From Ectobius pallidus (lineage: Eukaryota > Arthropoda > Insecta > Blattodea > Ectobiidae), in the NCBI GenBank assembly GCA_964059195.1, contig CAXKWD010000005.1, positions 141,819,686 through 141,883,685 of the forward strand: a stretch of 64,000 nt of DNA, in the 5' to 3' direction. The notes under the pieces were generated by a model. The model saw only the letters and a list, made by a program, of their open reading frames with translations. It made no database searches and had not been told where the DNA came from. Positions within the stretch are counted from its first letter, which is position 1. Each line of letters opens with the position of its first letter. The position numbers were made by a program, and so were the translations under genes. Of the stretch, positions 47,201 through 59,200 are shown piece after piece.

Positions 47201-50200
47201 TTTATCAGTTCCTTTTTTAAAATTGAAGACTGGATGTTGTTATGATTTTATGTTTTATTTCGTTGCATTAATTTTAAACCACCAAAGCCAATCAGTGCCA
47301 TATTTTCCAGTGTATAAGACTGTTTAACCCTTAAAATGAAGTAAATCTTATGTCACAAAAATACAGATTTGTCCCCCCCCCCCCAAACCTTGCATTCTGT
47401 CTTCTGATTTATAAGATCATTGTCATTTACACTCCTTTTGACATTCCAAGATCTTTGTGCAACCAGATAACGCAACAGCATGCATGACCTTCGTGACTTC
47501 TAGCATAACATGGGCTGGCAGTAGGGGAATCCCACTGAAGGAAGCTCAGTCCCAAATAATTGTATACTGCATCTTTTACTTTTAATTTGATTATTTCCTG
47601 GAAAATTATGTTCAAATTTGTGGTACGTCTGATACATTGGACGCAGAAAATACTGTTCATAGGTCTATGCGAGCTTGATTCTGTAGCATGACGTGGCAAA
47701 TCTTTGAGTCTGCATTTTTGTCATGTTAAGGTGTAAGTGTAAATGTGAAAACCTGTGCACTTGAATTGAAAGACAATGATTTTTGTATGAGTGACAACAA
47801 TATATCAATATGCAAGTTTTATAACTGCCATGTAGATCATGAAGGCACACACATGCAAAAAAAAAAAAAAAAAACAGCCTAGGCAATGAAAAACACAAAT
47901 CTGGAATTATTTGTGCTGAAAACCTTATAAAACCTTATAAAAATCAGATTTTTGTTTAAAGCAAAAACTAGTTCTGTAGTGAATTTACGTGAAATTAAAG
48001 TATTCTGTTACAAAAAAGAAATCAGATTGTAAAGAATGTTTTGGTATCAAGGCTATTTATTTATTTATGTAATCTTTCTGCACAACGCAGATTGCCTTGC
48101 TGTTTTAAATGCAGTTACGATTTGTGGGGAAGACTATTGTATAATTCAATGATATTGTTACAAAACTTTTTTATGTGTTGCAATTACAGTACTAAAATTT
48201 GCCAAACTGCCACAAACACTCCATGGAACTAGGCAGAGAAAGATTTTCCCTAATTCTGATAAGTTAACGCTTATATCTAACAATTTTTTTTATCATGTTT
48301 TGTGAAAATCTTTAGTTATTAATTGCATACTTAAGTAATTGTTCTCTATTGATGTTTGATTCAACCAGAAATGTAAGATTTATGTAATGTTGTCCCATTT
48401 CAATATTCCAAAGCCCCTTATAAGTTAACTTTTAATATAGACCTGATTCATATCAATTTAAGAAAATGATAATTATAATATTGGGCATGTGCATTCTACC
48501 AAAATGTACGACTATCGATTACCTTTCCTACATTATACTTTTAATGTAAGTATTTTTCACCAACTTATTGAATCTAGCTAAATGTTAGCTAGCTTGAATT
48601 GCTTCCTGATTAACAATGCATTTTTTGAAAATATTAACACTCTTTAGGTCTTACATAGTAGGCTATGATATATAAGGTGAAGGAAGAACTTTTAATAAGC
48701 TGCATACCGTATTTAATTTATTAATGGGAAGATTTAGAAACTTACTTTGATTACATTGCTACATTTTCATATAATTGCTATTCTGAAGCTCAACTAATGT
48801 TGGTAACTACTTTATTGATATTGTACAGTAATTAATTATGCAAAATTTTGAAGCTATCTGAATTTGTTTATTTTACATAGTTACAAACAGACAAAACAAA
48901 CAAAGCTTATGTCATCATCTCATCAATATGGTAAGTTTTTCCAAAGAAATAAAGATCTAAAAATACACAGACGTAAACTGCCTTACATTTAGAACTGTTA
49001 AACACTGTCATGAGGTACGTGTTATAAATTAATGCTGATATGACTAGATTGTTCACTTTATCTTGGGGAAAATCCAAAAACAGGTCACACCTTTGGATGA
49101 TGGTATCCCACCCAACCATAGGCGTAACCAGGCCGACCATATGGGGGGGGGTTATAACATCTGCGGGGCCTGGGGAGGGGGGGGTCCGGGGGTCCTCCCC
49201 CGGAAAATTTTAAAAATTAAGATGCAAAATAACGAGTTTTAAGCTTCCGGGGGTCGTCCCCCGGAGAATTTTAAAAATTAAGATGCAAAATAACGAGTTT
49301 TAAGCTTCCGGGGGTCCTCCCCCGGAAAATTTAAAACATTAAGACGCAAAATAACGAGTTTTAAGCTTCCAACGCTTTATACTTGTATTAAGTAATTTAT
49401 GGGCAGACTTAAAAAAATTATATAATTTTCCTTTTTTTAATCAATGGGGGGGGGGGTTCAAACCCCCAAAACCCCCCCCTCGGTACGCCTATGCACCCGA
49501 CCCTTCCTAAATGGTGCACTTTCTTTTTTCCACGACCTAGCAAATTCTTCTGTCTTCGTTCGTATTATGAAGAAACTCGTGATTGGACGTTGGAGGTGTG
49601 ACGTCATACCGCTAGACAACCAGTGACAGGCTGACAAACCTCGCAGGAGATATAATGAAGTGGGTACAAGGCACTTGCTACAATATACAAGGACAGTTGG
49701 TTACCCTGTTTCGGTCAGAAGCAAAATACATCACACAGTCCGTGCAAATGTGAATATCGAGTGGGCGGAGCTTAAGGGGGACCTGTTTTTGGAAGCCTTA
49801 TCTTGGACTCTGGACTCCATATTATTGCAAACTGTCAAGGGGGCCTCAAAATCAAACTGTAGGAGAAATTAACTTCATGACCCGATTCCAGTGTTACTAT
49901 ACCCAAATATCTTTCTAGTGGAGACATTCTTCAACCAAAGCTTCCTATAGGGAATAATTTTATTTCTGTCTTTCCTGATAAAACTTTTATTTTTAATGTG
50001 ATAGCAGAAAAGTTCCCATGGTCCATCAGAAGAAACTCTGCAAACTCCTACACACAAAAATAAAAGTATGTTTTCTAAAAATAAGAGTAATCAAAAGCAA
50101 AGGTTATGGAGTATTAAGAGATTGAGAAGGAGAATTAGAGAACCATCTAGATAACTTTCTACGTGAAGTTATTAAAATACTGTTGAGCTCTATCAATGAG

Positions 50201-53200
50201 ATTTTATGAATTTTATCTTATTTTATAAATGTGACAAGATGCAGTTGTAATTTTAACTATTGGAACTCCAAGCTAGCAAAAAGATGCCCTGAAGATGGTG
50301 CAAGCACTCCGAAAGGCTTAGGCGGTGAATTACAAAATAAATTGTAGTTGAGCAATTGGTATCACTTTTATTTTATTTATTTCAACATGAAGTTCACTCT
50401 TCGACTTACAGATGTAATTTTTCTGTGATATAAAATTATTTGCTAATCAAAAAGTCTGTTGAGTTTTACGGCAAAATCACTCTTTGTTGTGTAATTCATG
50501 CCAAGGTGTGTCGAAATGCATATTCAAGAAGGCCTAGCATGTATAACGTTACAAATTTTAAACAAAGTTTATAAATTCTGAAAACTAGGGAACTTAATTA
50601 ATCACTTAATTTCTCCAGCAACGGATTCTACTGTATTAGCTACACCAACATAAAATCCCAAAGTTTGGTGGAAGCGGGTGTCTAAACAGGTACCAATAAT
50701 GTTGAAAATGGATGTCTATTTGATAATATAGTACAATGAGTCGGGATTTGTAACACACTTCACTTAAATTTGCTTTTTTCAAACTAGTTTCAGGAAGATA
50801 TTATTCCTTCCCATCCTCGGCTAATGCCCAACTGCTGTTTCCTGTTCCTGTTGCTGCAATGGTGCCATTTGGTTTCGGCATGATGAATTTCCTGATCAAG
50901 TCATTGGAAGAGGAAATTTCAAAATTGTTTACTTTCTCTTTATTTTTAAAGATGAAGATTTTTTCCCAATTCTTTAGTTCTGGGTGGCCTCTTGTAGTTT
51001 TTAGTAATTTTGCACCTTCTACATTAGCCATTGTTTAAAATTAGCCTGTACACACTGTAGCAGATTTTTTCATTGTCTAAAAATGTATATTATTCAAATT
51101 CATTCAGAAATTTATAGAGAATTGTTGGTGCAAAAACATAAACCTGACAACACAAGTGAAAGTCAATACTAGTTCCATTATACTTTTCACAATGAACCAT
51201 ATTTGATTGACCTAGAGGTATGGAATCAGAAATCTCATCGCTTTTGACAAAAGGAGATGGATTCAAATTGCACTTTCCTCGATTTTATATGTCTATTTTA
51301 CATGTGCTGGACACATTGTGTCCCTGGAGAAGTTTATAATAGGGTTTTAAATGCATGTGAACAGGAAGTACTTAATATTTACTTTTGAAACTAGTTTATT
51401 GATCTTATTTCTTCAGAATGACACGTAAAGCTCATAGCCGCGTGCATCGAGGGAATGAAACACCAGTAGCATATCAGAATTCGGGCTACTGTGAAATATG
51501 CCAAGTCCAATACCTGGATCAGAGGACACATGTTCAAAGTGAAAGACATACCCAGTTTGTCAGCAACAACAGCAACTATCTGTCTCTTGATCATCTTATC
51601 AGCCAGGGGCCTAATATGGATAGTTTTCTTAAACTGAATGGAACCTCTCAGATAAGGTAGGTTTTACTTGATTCAACTTTAAATGCATAATATTAGTTAT
51701 GTAATAAGAAGAATGTCCATAAATTTAGGAGTCAAAAAACCCCATGACACTGGTAGGGAAGATGATTATTGATTGTGGAAAGTTATATTTATTGTAAATT
51801 AGACATCAAATTGAATTTTTTCTTTGCTATTGTATCAAGACCTTGCCTAGTGAAAATACGAGACTTGAGAAAACCTCTCGTGCTTTATTCTTTTGTCTGA
51901 ATTTCTTTAAAAAAATTTTAAACATCTTGTTATGTAACTTCACCTTTATTTTCTTTGTTCTTGCTAATGTATTGACAGTCTATTCAGATTCATGTTCATT
52001 ATTGTTCCAGTATATCATAAACCAAATCATTTCTTTTAAATTTTAATTCTGTAATTGCCTCTTGTCCGCTCTGTCCGTATTTGGCAGCCTGCAAATACTC
52101 AACATGGTCTTGCTGTTCTAGACTTCTCAAAAATATGATGGAATTCAAATGTAGTCCAAAAGGAAATATAGTTGTACAGAAAATATTTAGAATACACCAT
52201 TCTGAAAATGTACTCTTGCTCAGCAGCAATAATTGTTTTTGTTCAGAATAATGGATTTAAAAAAATTAATAATGTAAATGTGTTAAGTTGTCACATGTTT
52301 GACATTTTTTTGGAATAAGACAACTTGCATAATTGCCTTTATTTTAAATATATAGAGATCAGTGAAAGTGGTTTTGTTTTTAAGCAAACTTCCCGCTGCA
52401 TGTATTTTCGTTTGTTCTAGGACTCATTGTTGATTCATTTCTAATTTTTCGTAAATTCATAGTGAAAGCTTGTAATTGGGTATTGATTTATATGCAGCAG
52501 TTCAGGAAATAAACATTTCTTAAAAATTAAATTGAATTTACATTTTACAATGCACGAAAATAGTTTGGGAAGTTATAGAACTTAAAATTTGTAAGGCAGA
52601 CTATATTAGTTTGTATTCTGTATGTGCTGGAACATGCATCATGTTGCAGATTGATCCTGTGTGCCTATTACACCAGGAAGCAGTCTGTTTGGAGCAAAAA
52701 ATTGCACCATGGAGAAATAGCTGTATACCAACATGGCCGATGCATTTATTTGTTGACAAAATCGCAAGGGGCTACTGGAAGTTATGAGAATATTCCATGA
52801 AAATGAATTTATGTTAGGTTTATTCTAAATATAACCATTTTTTTCTGGAATTTGTTAAAAAATTTATTATTTATTTTTTTGCATTATCATATGAATTCAT
52901 GTTATTTTGTAATACAAAAGTTCGTTCTTTGTGGGGGGGTTCTGGGAGTTGGTAAAAGAAAAGTCTGCAAACTTTCTGTCGAAATAAGAATTCGTGTTAT
53001 TGCATCTTGGGTCATTCCATGTCAAGTGAACCAATGGAAAAACGTGACCACCTCCGATTTTAGTCATACTTGGTTGTCATGAAGTACCACCTGAGATATG
53101 TTGAAGTACAAAATATCAGATTTTTATGTGTTGTAGTTTTCCAGTTATACCCTTCTGAAATATGGAAAAAAACCAAATTTTCTGCATAAGTGCAATCACA

Positions 53201-56200
53201 AAATGACGCATAAATCAAGCTGGAATTGACATAGATGAGTGGGAAAAGTATCAAAATGTAGCTTATATTATGAGCTTTAATTTGATACGTCACACGACTA
53301 CTTTCGAAAAAAAATATTTTCAAGGTTACCCAAAAAAAATTTGAAAACTGAATTTTTCAAAAACCTATATTTTGAAAATTTTGAAACAATTCTCATAGAA
53401 ACATACATATTTCAGCATCATGTCCTACAAGTTTTGATAAGGGATCGCAATGGGATCATATTTTTTTACATTTATAACAAATACTATGCACGCTGGGTAA
53501 GAATATATGACACAGGAATATTGCACTTAATTCTAAAATCCATTCCTTTGTCCAGGGAGTTGTTTACCAACATGCATATACCAACTTGTGCAAGTGGTCA
53601 AATGGGTATGAGTAAACACAGTCTGCAAGCATGTGAGTCAGCCAGGGAATGCAAGTTGTAACCTGTTGGACCTGGCTTCAGTTGTGCCTTGACTCTCATG
53701 CAGTGTGCTTCCTTTCTTCAAAGGCTGTACAAAGACTGTATTGCTGCATGTAAAGTAGTGGGTTCAGTGATTAAAATAGGCATTGTGTATTTCCCCAGTA
53801 TGGCTGAAAAAGTAAGTGAAACAGCAAAGATTTTCTGCTGCAACCCTTTCAAGAAAGACAGACATCAGGGTGTGAAAAGAAGTGTGAGGCCTGTTACTGA
53901 CTGGATGTGTGACATGTTTGACACCATTGTGGTAGGTATGAAAATTTGTGACAGTTGTAGGAAAGAACTATCAAAGCAGAAACAGGTTACAGATACAACA
54001 GATGACTGTTTAGTACCAGTAGCCAATACCACTAGGCCTACTAATGTTGATGAATCATTTGTAGCTTTAGATGTTACCTTAGAGTACCTTAATAAGTCTC
54101 TAAGCTCTCTAGAGGAGTCACCTGTTGCTAAGAGGAAGTTGCAAATGAAATCATACTGTGATAAAAAATACAGTAAAATAAAAAAATGTTTGACAGAAAA
54201 GGTACTAACAGCAGCAAGTACAAATACAGAGAAAACTGTTGACCATAAATCAGAATCATGTGAAGTCATTTGTCAGCTAAAAGAAAAGTTTCAAGAAGAA
54301 AATATAAGTGTTAGTGAAAAATTGCAAATTTTAACAGTACTACCTAAAAGCTGGTCATGCAGTGAAATACAAAATGAATTTCAGGTTAGCAACAGAATGG
54401 CAAGAAAAGCTAAAGCATTGGTGAAAGCGAAGGGTATTCTGGCAACACCAAATCCTAAACCAGGAAAGGTTTTAAATGAATCTGTGATTGAGAAGGTAAT
54501 AGGGTTCTACAACAGTGATGATGTCAGCCGTCTTATGCCTGGAAAAAAAGATTTTGTTTCTGTGAAAACGGGTGACAGTAGTAGAATTCATGTACAGAAG
54601 AGGCTAGTGATGGGCAACTTGAAGGAAGTGTACGAGCTGTTCAAAAACAAAAATCCTACTGATAAGATTGGATTTTCGAAATTTGCTGATTTACGACCTA
54701 AACATTGCGTCTTGGCTGGAGGAAGTGGTACCCACACAGTATGCGTTTGTACAGTGCATCAGAATGTTAAATTAATGCTACAAGTGTTGAAATCCAAACA
54801 AATTACACTGAATGATGGCACAGATATAAGTAATTATAATTCCTGTTTAGCGAAGTTAATGTGTGAAGAGCCAGGCACAGCATGCCACCTTAATGAATGT
54901 CCTTCATGTCCAGGTGTAGATAATTTGAAAGATGAGTTACAGTTGCTGCTAGATAATGAACTGGTGGACAACATTACATACAAGCAGTGGGTTTCTGTTG
55001 ACAGATGTAATTTAGTAACCTTCATCAAAACTGCAGATGAGTTTATAGAAACTTTGTGTGAACAGTTGTTGATTTTGAAGAGACATTCTTTTATTGCAAG
55101 AAGACAGGCAGAATATTATAATCACTTGAAGCAGAATATTGGAGTAAATGAAGCTGTGGTATGTATGGACTTTGCAGAAAATTATTCGTTTGTACTACAG
55201 GATGAAGCCCAGTCTTTTCATTGGAACAATGATCAAGCAACTATTTTTCCTATAGCAGTCTACTACAATGATCATAATATACACTACAAAAGTATTGTAT
55301 GTATCTCTGAATGTCTACAGCATGACACCACTGCTGTTCATTTATTCCAGAAAAGGCTTATCTCTCATTTGAAGTTGGAAGTAATTAGAGATTTGAAAAA
55401 AATTTACTACTTCTCAGATGGTGCAGCTGCGCAATTTAAAAACAGAAAAAACTTTTCAAACTTATGCCACCATGTTCATGATTTTGGAATTGAGGCAGAG
55501 TGGCATTTCTATGCAACAGCCCATGGGAAAGGAGTATGTGACGGTCTGGGTGGTACTGTGAAAAGACTTGCAGGAAAGGCAAGCCTACAGCGGCCATACG
55601 AGCATCAAATCATGACACCAGCACAGCTGTTTACATGGAGTGAGGAAAACATCGACTCCATGCAGTTCTTCTTCTTCAATGAAGCACAATACAACAAAGA
55701 GGAAAAAATACTTGCAGACAGATTTCTGTCTACAAAAGCAATACCAGGCACACAGAAGTTCCACAGTTTCATCCCATTGTCAGATAAAGTGTTGTTGACA
55801 AAGGTATTTTCAAGAAGTGAACAGTCATCCACTTTTTCAGTGTTAGGACCACGTGTGCAACAGAGGCTGAAGCTAGCAGAAGTAAAAGGATATGTTACAT
55901 GTGAGAACAACAATCATTGGTGGCTTGGTGTAGTTGTGGACAAAAATGAGACAGCACAGATAGTGGAACTGATGTTTCTGCACCCTGCAGGTCCTTCTCC
56001 ATCATTTACTTTCAAAAGTGACTGTCCAAATAAACTGACTGTGCCTCTCTCTCAGATCCTCACCCTTGTGCAACCTACATGTCCCACTGGCCGTAGTTAT
56101 TACCTCTCGAAGGAAGAGATGGATGCGGCAACCATGGCTCTAGAAAATTACTGTAGACAATAAATTCACGTTTTTGTCATTGAAGAAGGGAAGGTAACAT

Positions 56201-59200
56201 GTTTTCTGTAAGTTTTTCTTTTTGATTGTAATGAAATTTTAGAATTAAGTGCAAGATTACGGTGCCATATATTCTTACCCAGCGTGCATAGTATTTGTTA
56301 TAAATGTAAAAAAATATGATCCCATTGCGATCCCTTATCAAAACTTGTAGGACATGATGCTGAAATATGTATGTTTCTATGAGAATTGTTTCAAAATTTT
56401 CAAAATATAGGTTTTTGAAAAATTCAGTTTTCAAATTTTTTTTGGGTAACCTTGAAAATATTTTTTTTCGAAAGTACTCGTGTGACGTATCAAATTAAAG
56501 CTCATAATATAAGCTACATTTTGATACTTTTCCCACTCATCTATGTCAATTCCAGCTTGATTTATGCGTCATTTTGTGATTGCACTTATGCAGAAAATTT
56601 TGTTTTTTTCCATATTTCAGAAGGGTATAACTGGAAAACTACAACACATAAAAATCTGATATTTTGCACTTTAACATATCTCAGGTGGTACTTCATGACA
56701 ACCAAGTATGACTAAAATCGGAGATGGTCATGTTCAAAATTGACAAAAAATTGGTTCACTTGACATGGAATGACCCTCTTGCAAATTTCACGGATCTCTA
56801 TAAATGTATCGTAATGAAAATATGAAGTCGTTTGCGTGTGAAAGCTGAGTACAAAAAATTATTTATAGTGAAAAGACTGTTTATATTGTGAATGTTGAAT
56901 TATAAATGAAATTACAATTTTGAAGTTATACAAAGCCAAACTACTTTTTTTATTTTAAGAATATTAATAAAATCATAAATAAATCTGAAGACGATCTGGT
57001 ATAAAAGCAGGATGTACAGTGAAAATTTTTACATTACTGTTTCAGTGTTCAGTAGAATTTTCTTTAAATGTCGAAAATTGGAAAGCTGAAGATGACGAAG
57101 CATACATACGTACATATTTATTTTTACTGTACCAAGGTTTACCAGCCATCAGCGCCGTCTGTTTGGCTCCAGATGACATCTTAGTCCAACCAAACACTAG
57201 CGTCTACTCAGCAATTCGGTAGGTAGCTGCGTGTGTCCTAATCATTTCCGTTTACTCTCGTCCTTCCTTAATATTTGTTCTAAATGCTTCTCTATGCAAG
57301 GAACAGCACTTATAATTGCGTGTAAATTATAGGGGGAAATTATAGACCGAATTCTATATGAAAGTAATTAGAGGTAAAGGATAACGAAAAATAAAATGTC
57401 CTCAAGCAGAAGATGGTGCAACAACCGGATCCAAAATAGTTTTAATCAGTCATAGTATACTTACTATAAGAGAGAATTTTATAACCATCTTTCTCTGAAG
57501 CCAATGTCCCACGATCCAGTTTTTGGTCAAGATGTCTGCAAACTGTGAGATTGGATCGTGTGACATGGATGACTGTCGTTGCACACAATTTCATCCTATA
57601 TTTTCCATACTATTGTATTGCTTGCAACGGAGTAGAAAGATTTCTAATTTTCTGTCCAAAAATATGAAATCAACCAGTGAGCTGTATTCTCTCCCCACGT
57701 GACCCGCATGACCTAGGAACATGCCAGCTTCTTCTGTACAGAGGAATGCTCGATCAGTGAACTTTAACCAAAAAAATAAAATTATATATTAGAGTAAAAA
57801 GGATTAACAGATGGTAAGGCAGACTTTCAATTTACTACGTTACTAACTAAACCATTATTACAACCGGCATAAACGTTGAGGTGCTCTAGAAATTATGAAA
57901 AAGATTCTGAAGAAAATGTTACCAGTATCAAGTGCGTGCATGTCAATCGCCATGAAAATTGTAGTAGCTATTGATTTCGGGAGAACAGCTCATGATGTAA
58001 TGTATTGGACCAAAGTGTACTCTCGTGTGCATAGCCAGAAATAATTGTATAGAAATGCTACTTGATAAACTTTCTGAACCAAAAAATTGGATCATGGGAT
58101 ATCTGCTTAAGTTTCAAAACTAGGTCTGTTTAACATGTTTCTTTCACATGCAATTGGCTCTGCTGTTGACTTGCTTAAGTTAGAGTACAAATAAAATCTC
58201 AAATTACTTTTGTTGATATTCAGCTGGTAAGAATTTTGTTTTATGCTAGCTTTGCTATTTCTTTTATTTTATACAATTGACACATGTGATAAGAGAGTTG
58301 TTATTTTTTTTCAATTTTTATCTGATTTCAATTCAGTGTTGAAGAAATAAAATCTAAAATAATATAACGATTGTTGTTAAAACATTGTTTTTATAAATAA
58401 TCTCAAATGCATAATATAACGGAAAGTTGAAATAGTGAGTGATATTATATATTAAACTTTAGAACATTCTACTTCTACTTTGTTAAGTTTAATATATAAT
58501 ATTGACAATTCACAACGTTTTCCCGATTAATTTCATCAAAAGTGAGAGAGATTTTTATTGTGACAGGCAAAGAACTTGAAATGCAAGTATGGAGTGCTGT
58601 TCTTTAAATGAAACATCTTAATATTCCTAAGGATGTGATGTTTTTGTTTGTCCTATACCAGAAAAACACTGATACGAAAGAGTGCAATGATCATAAACTC
58701 TTCAGTCCTTGAAAAGCTAGTTTCTTGTATATATCTGATAACTTCCACCACTTCTGAATATTTTCTTCACCTTCAACAGATTACCCGTGTTTGGTTTGCT
58801 AAACAAGATCAATGAAGGTGCCAGCAAATGGAAATTCACACTATTGATAGAAAGATGAGGCGCTAGTGCATTTACAGATTTTACATTAATTGAAGGAAAA
58901 TTTTTATTGAATTATAAAAGTAAGGAAATTGTCAGGTTCAGTTCACCTTGAATTTTTTTCCCCATAAGAAAAAAGATGTTGATTACTGGGGAACAAGACC
59001 ATGCTTGACACTGTACACTGTACAATGTACATTATACATTCTGGTTGTTCTGACTTTCAAAATGAAAGGCTCAAGAAACACACACACACACACATATACA
59101 ATTTATAAAATTCTATGAATACAGTGAGACATCCATTTGGGGTTTATAGTACAGCCATCTCTGCTATGCAGGCTAAAAATAATTTAAGACATTAAGCATT

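Larger units (their letters stand above)
53009..56776 (+). mobile_element. Sola-like DNA transposon, apparently complete
   Basis: GGGTCATTCCATGTCAAG and its inverse CTTGACATGGAATGACCC are the ends. The inverted repeats run about 535 bp (53009-53542 and about 56239-56776); over about 240 bp compared by eye only four differences were seen. A perfect 4-bp duplication TCTT flanks it (53005-53008 and 56777-56780). The interior holds one long transposase ORF. A 4-bp duplication with a DDD-type enzyme fits the Sola superfamily; Academ is the main alternative. The left repeat has lost about 10 bp near its tip. Confidence 0.82.

Noticed and set aside
53341..53661. 106-codon ORF upstream of the transposase, and its near twin on the minus strand at 56177-56434
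   Set aside because: Both lie in the long terminal inverted repeats and are mirror images of each other. They are repeat sequence, not separate proteins.
53865..54269. 134-codon minus-strand ORF inside the transposase
   Set aside because: Antisense shadow of the transposase reading frame.
53009..56776. A Kolobok or piggyBac assignment for the large transposon
   Set aside because: Those target TTAA. This copy is bordered by TCTT on both sides, so a 4-bp non-TTAA target duplication family such as Sola or Academ fits.
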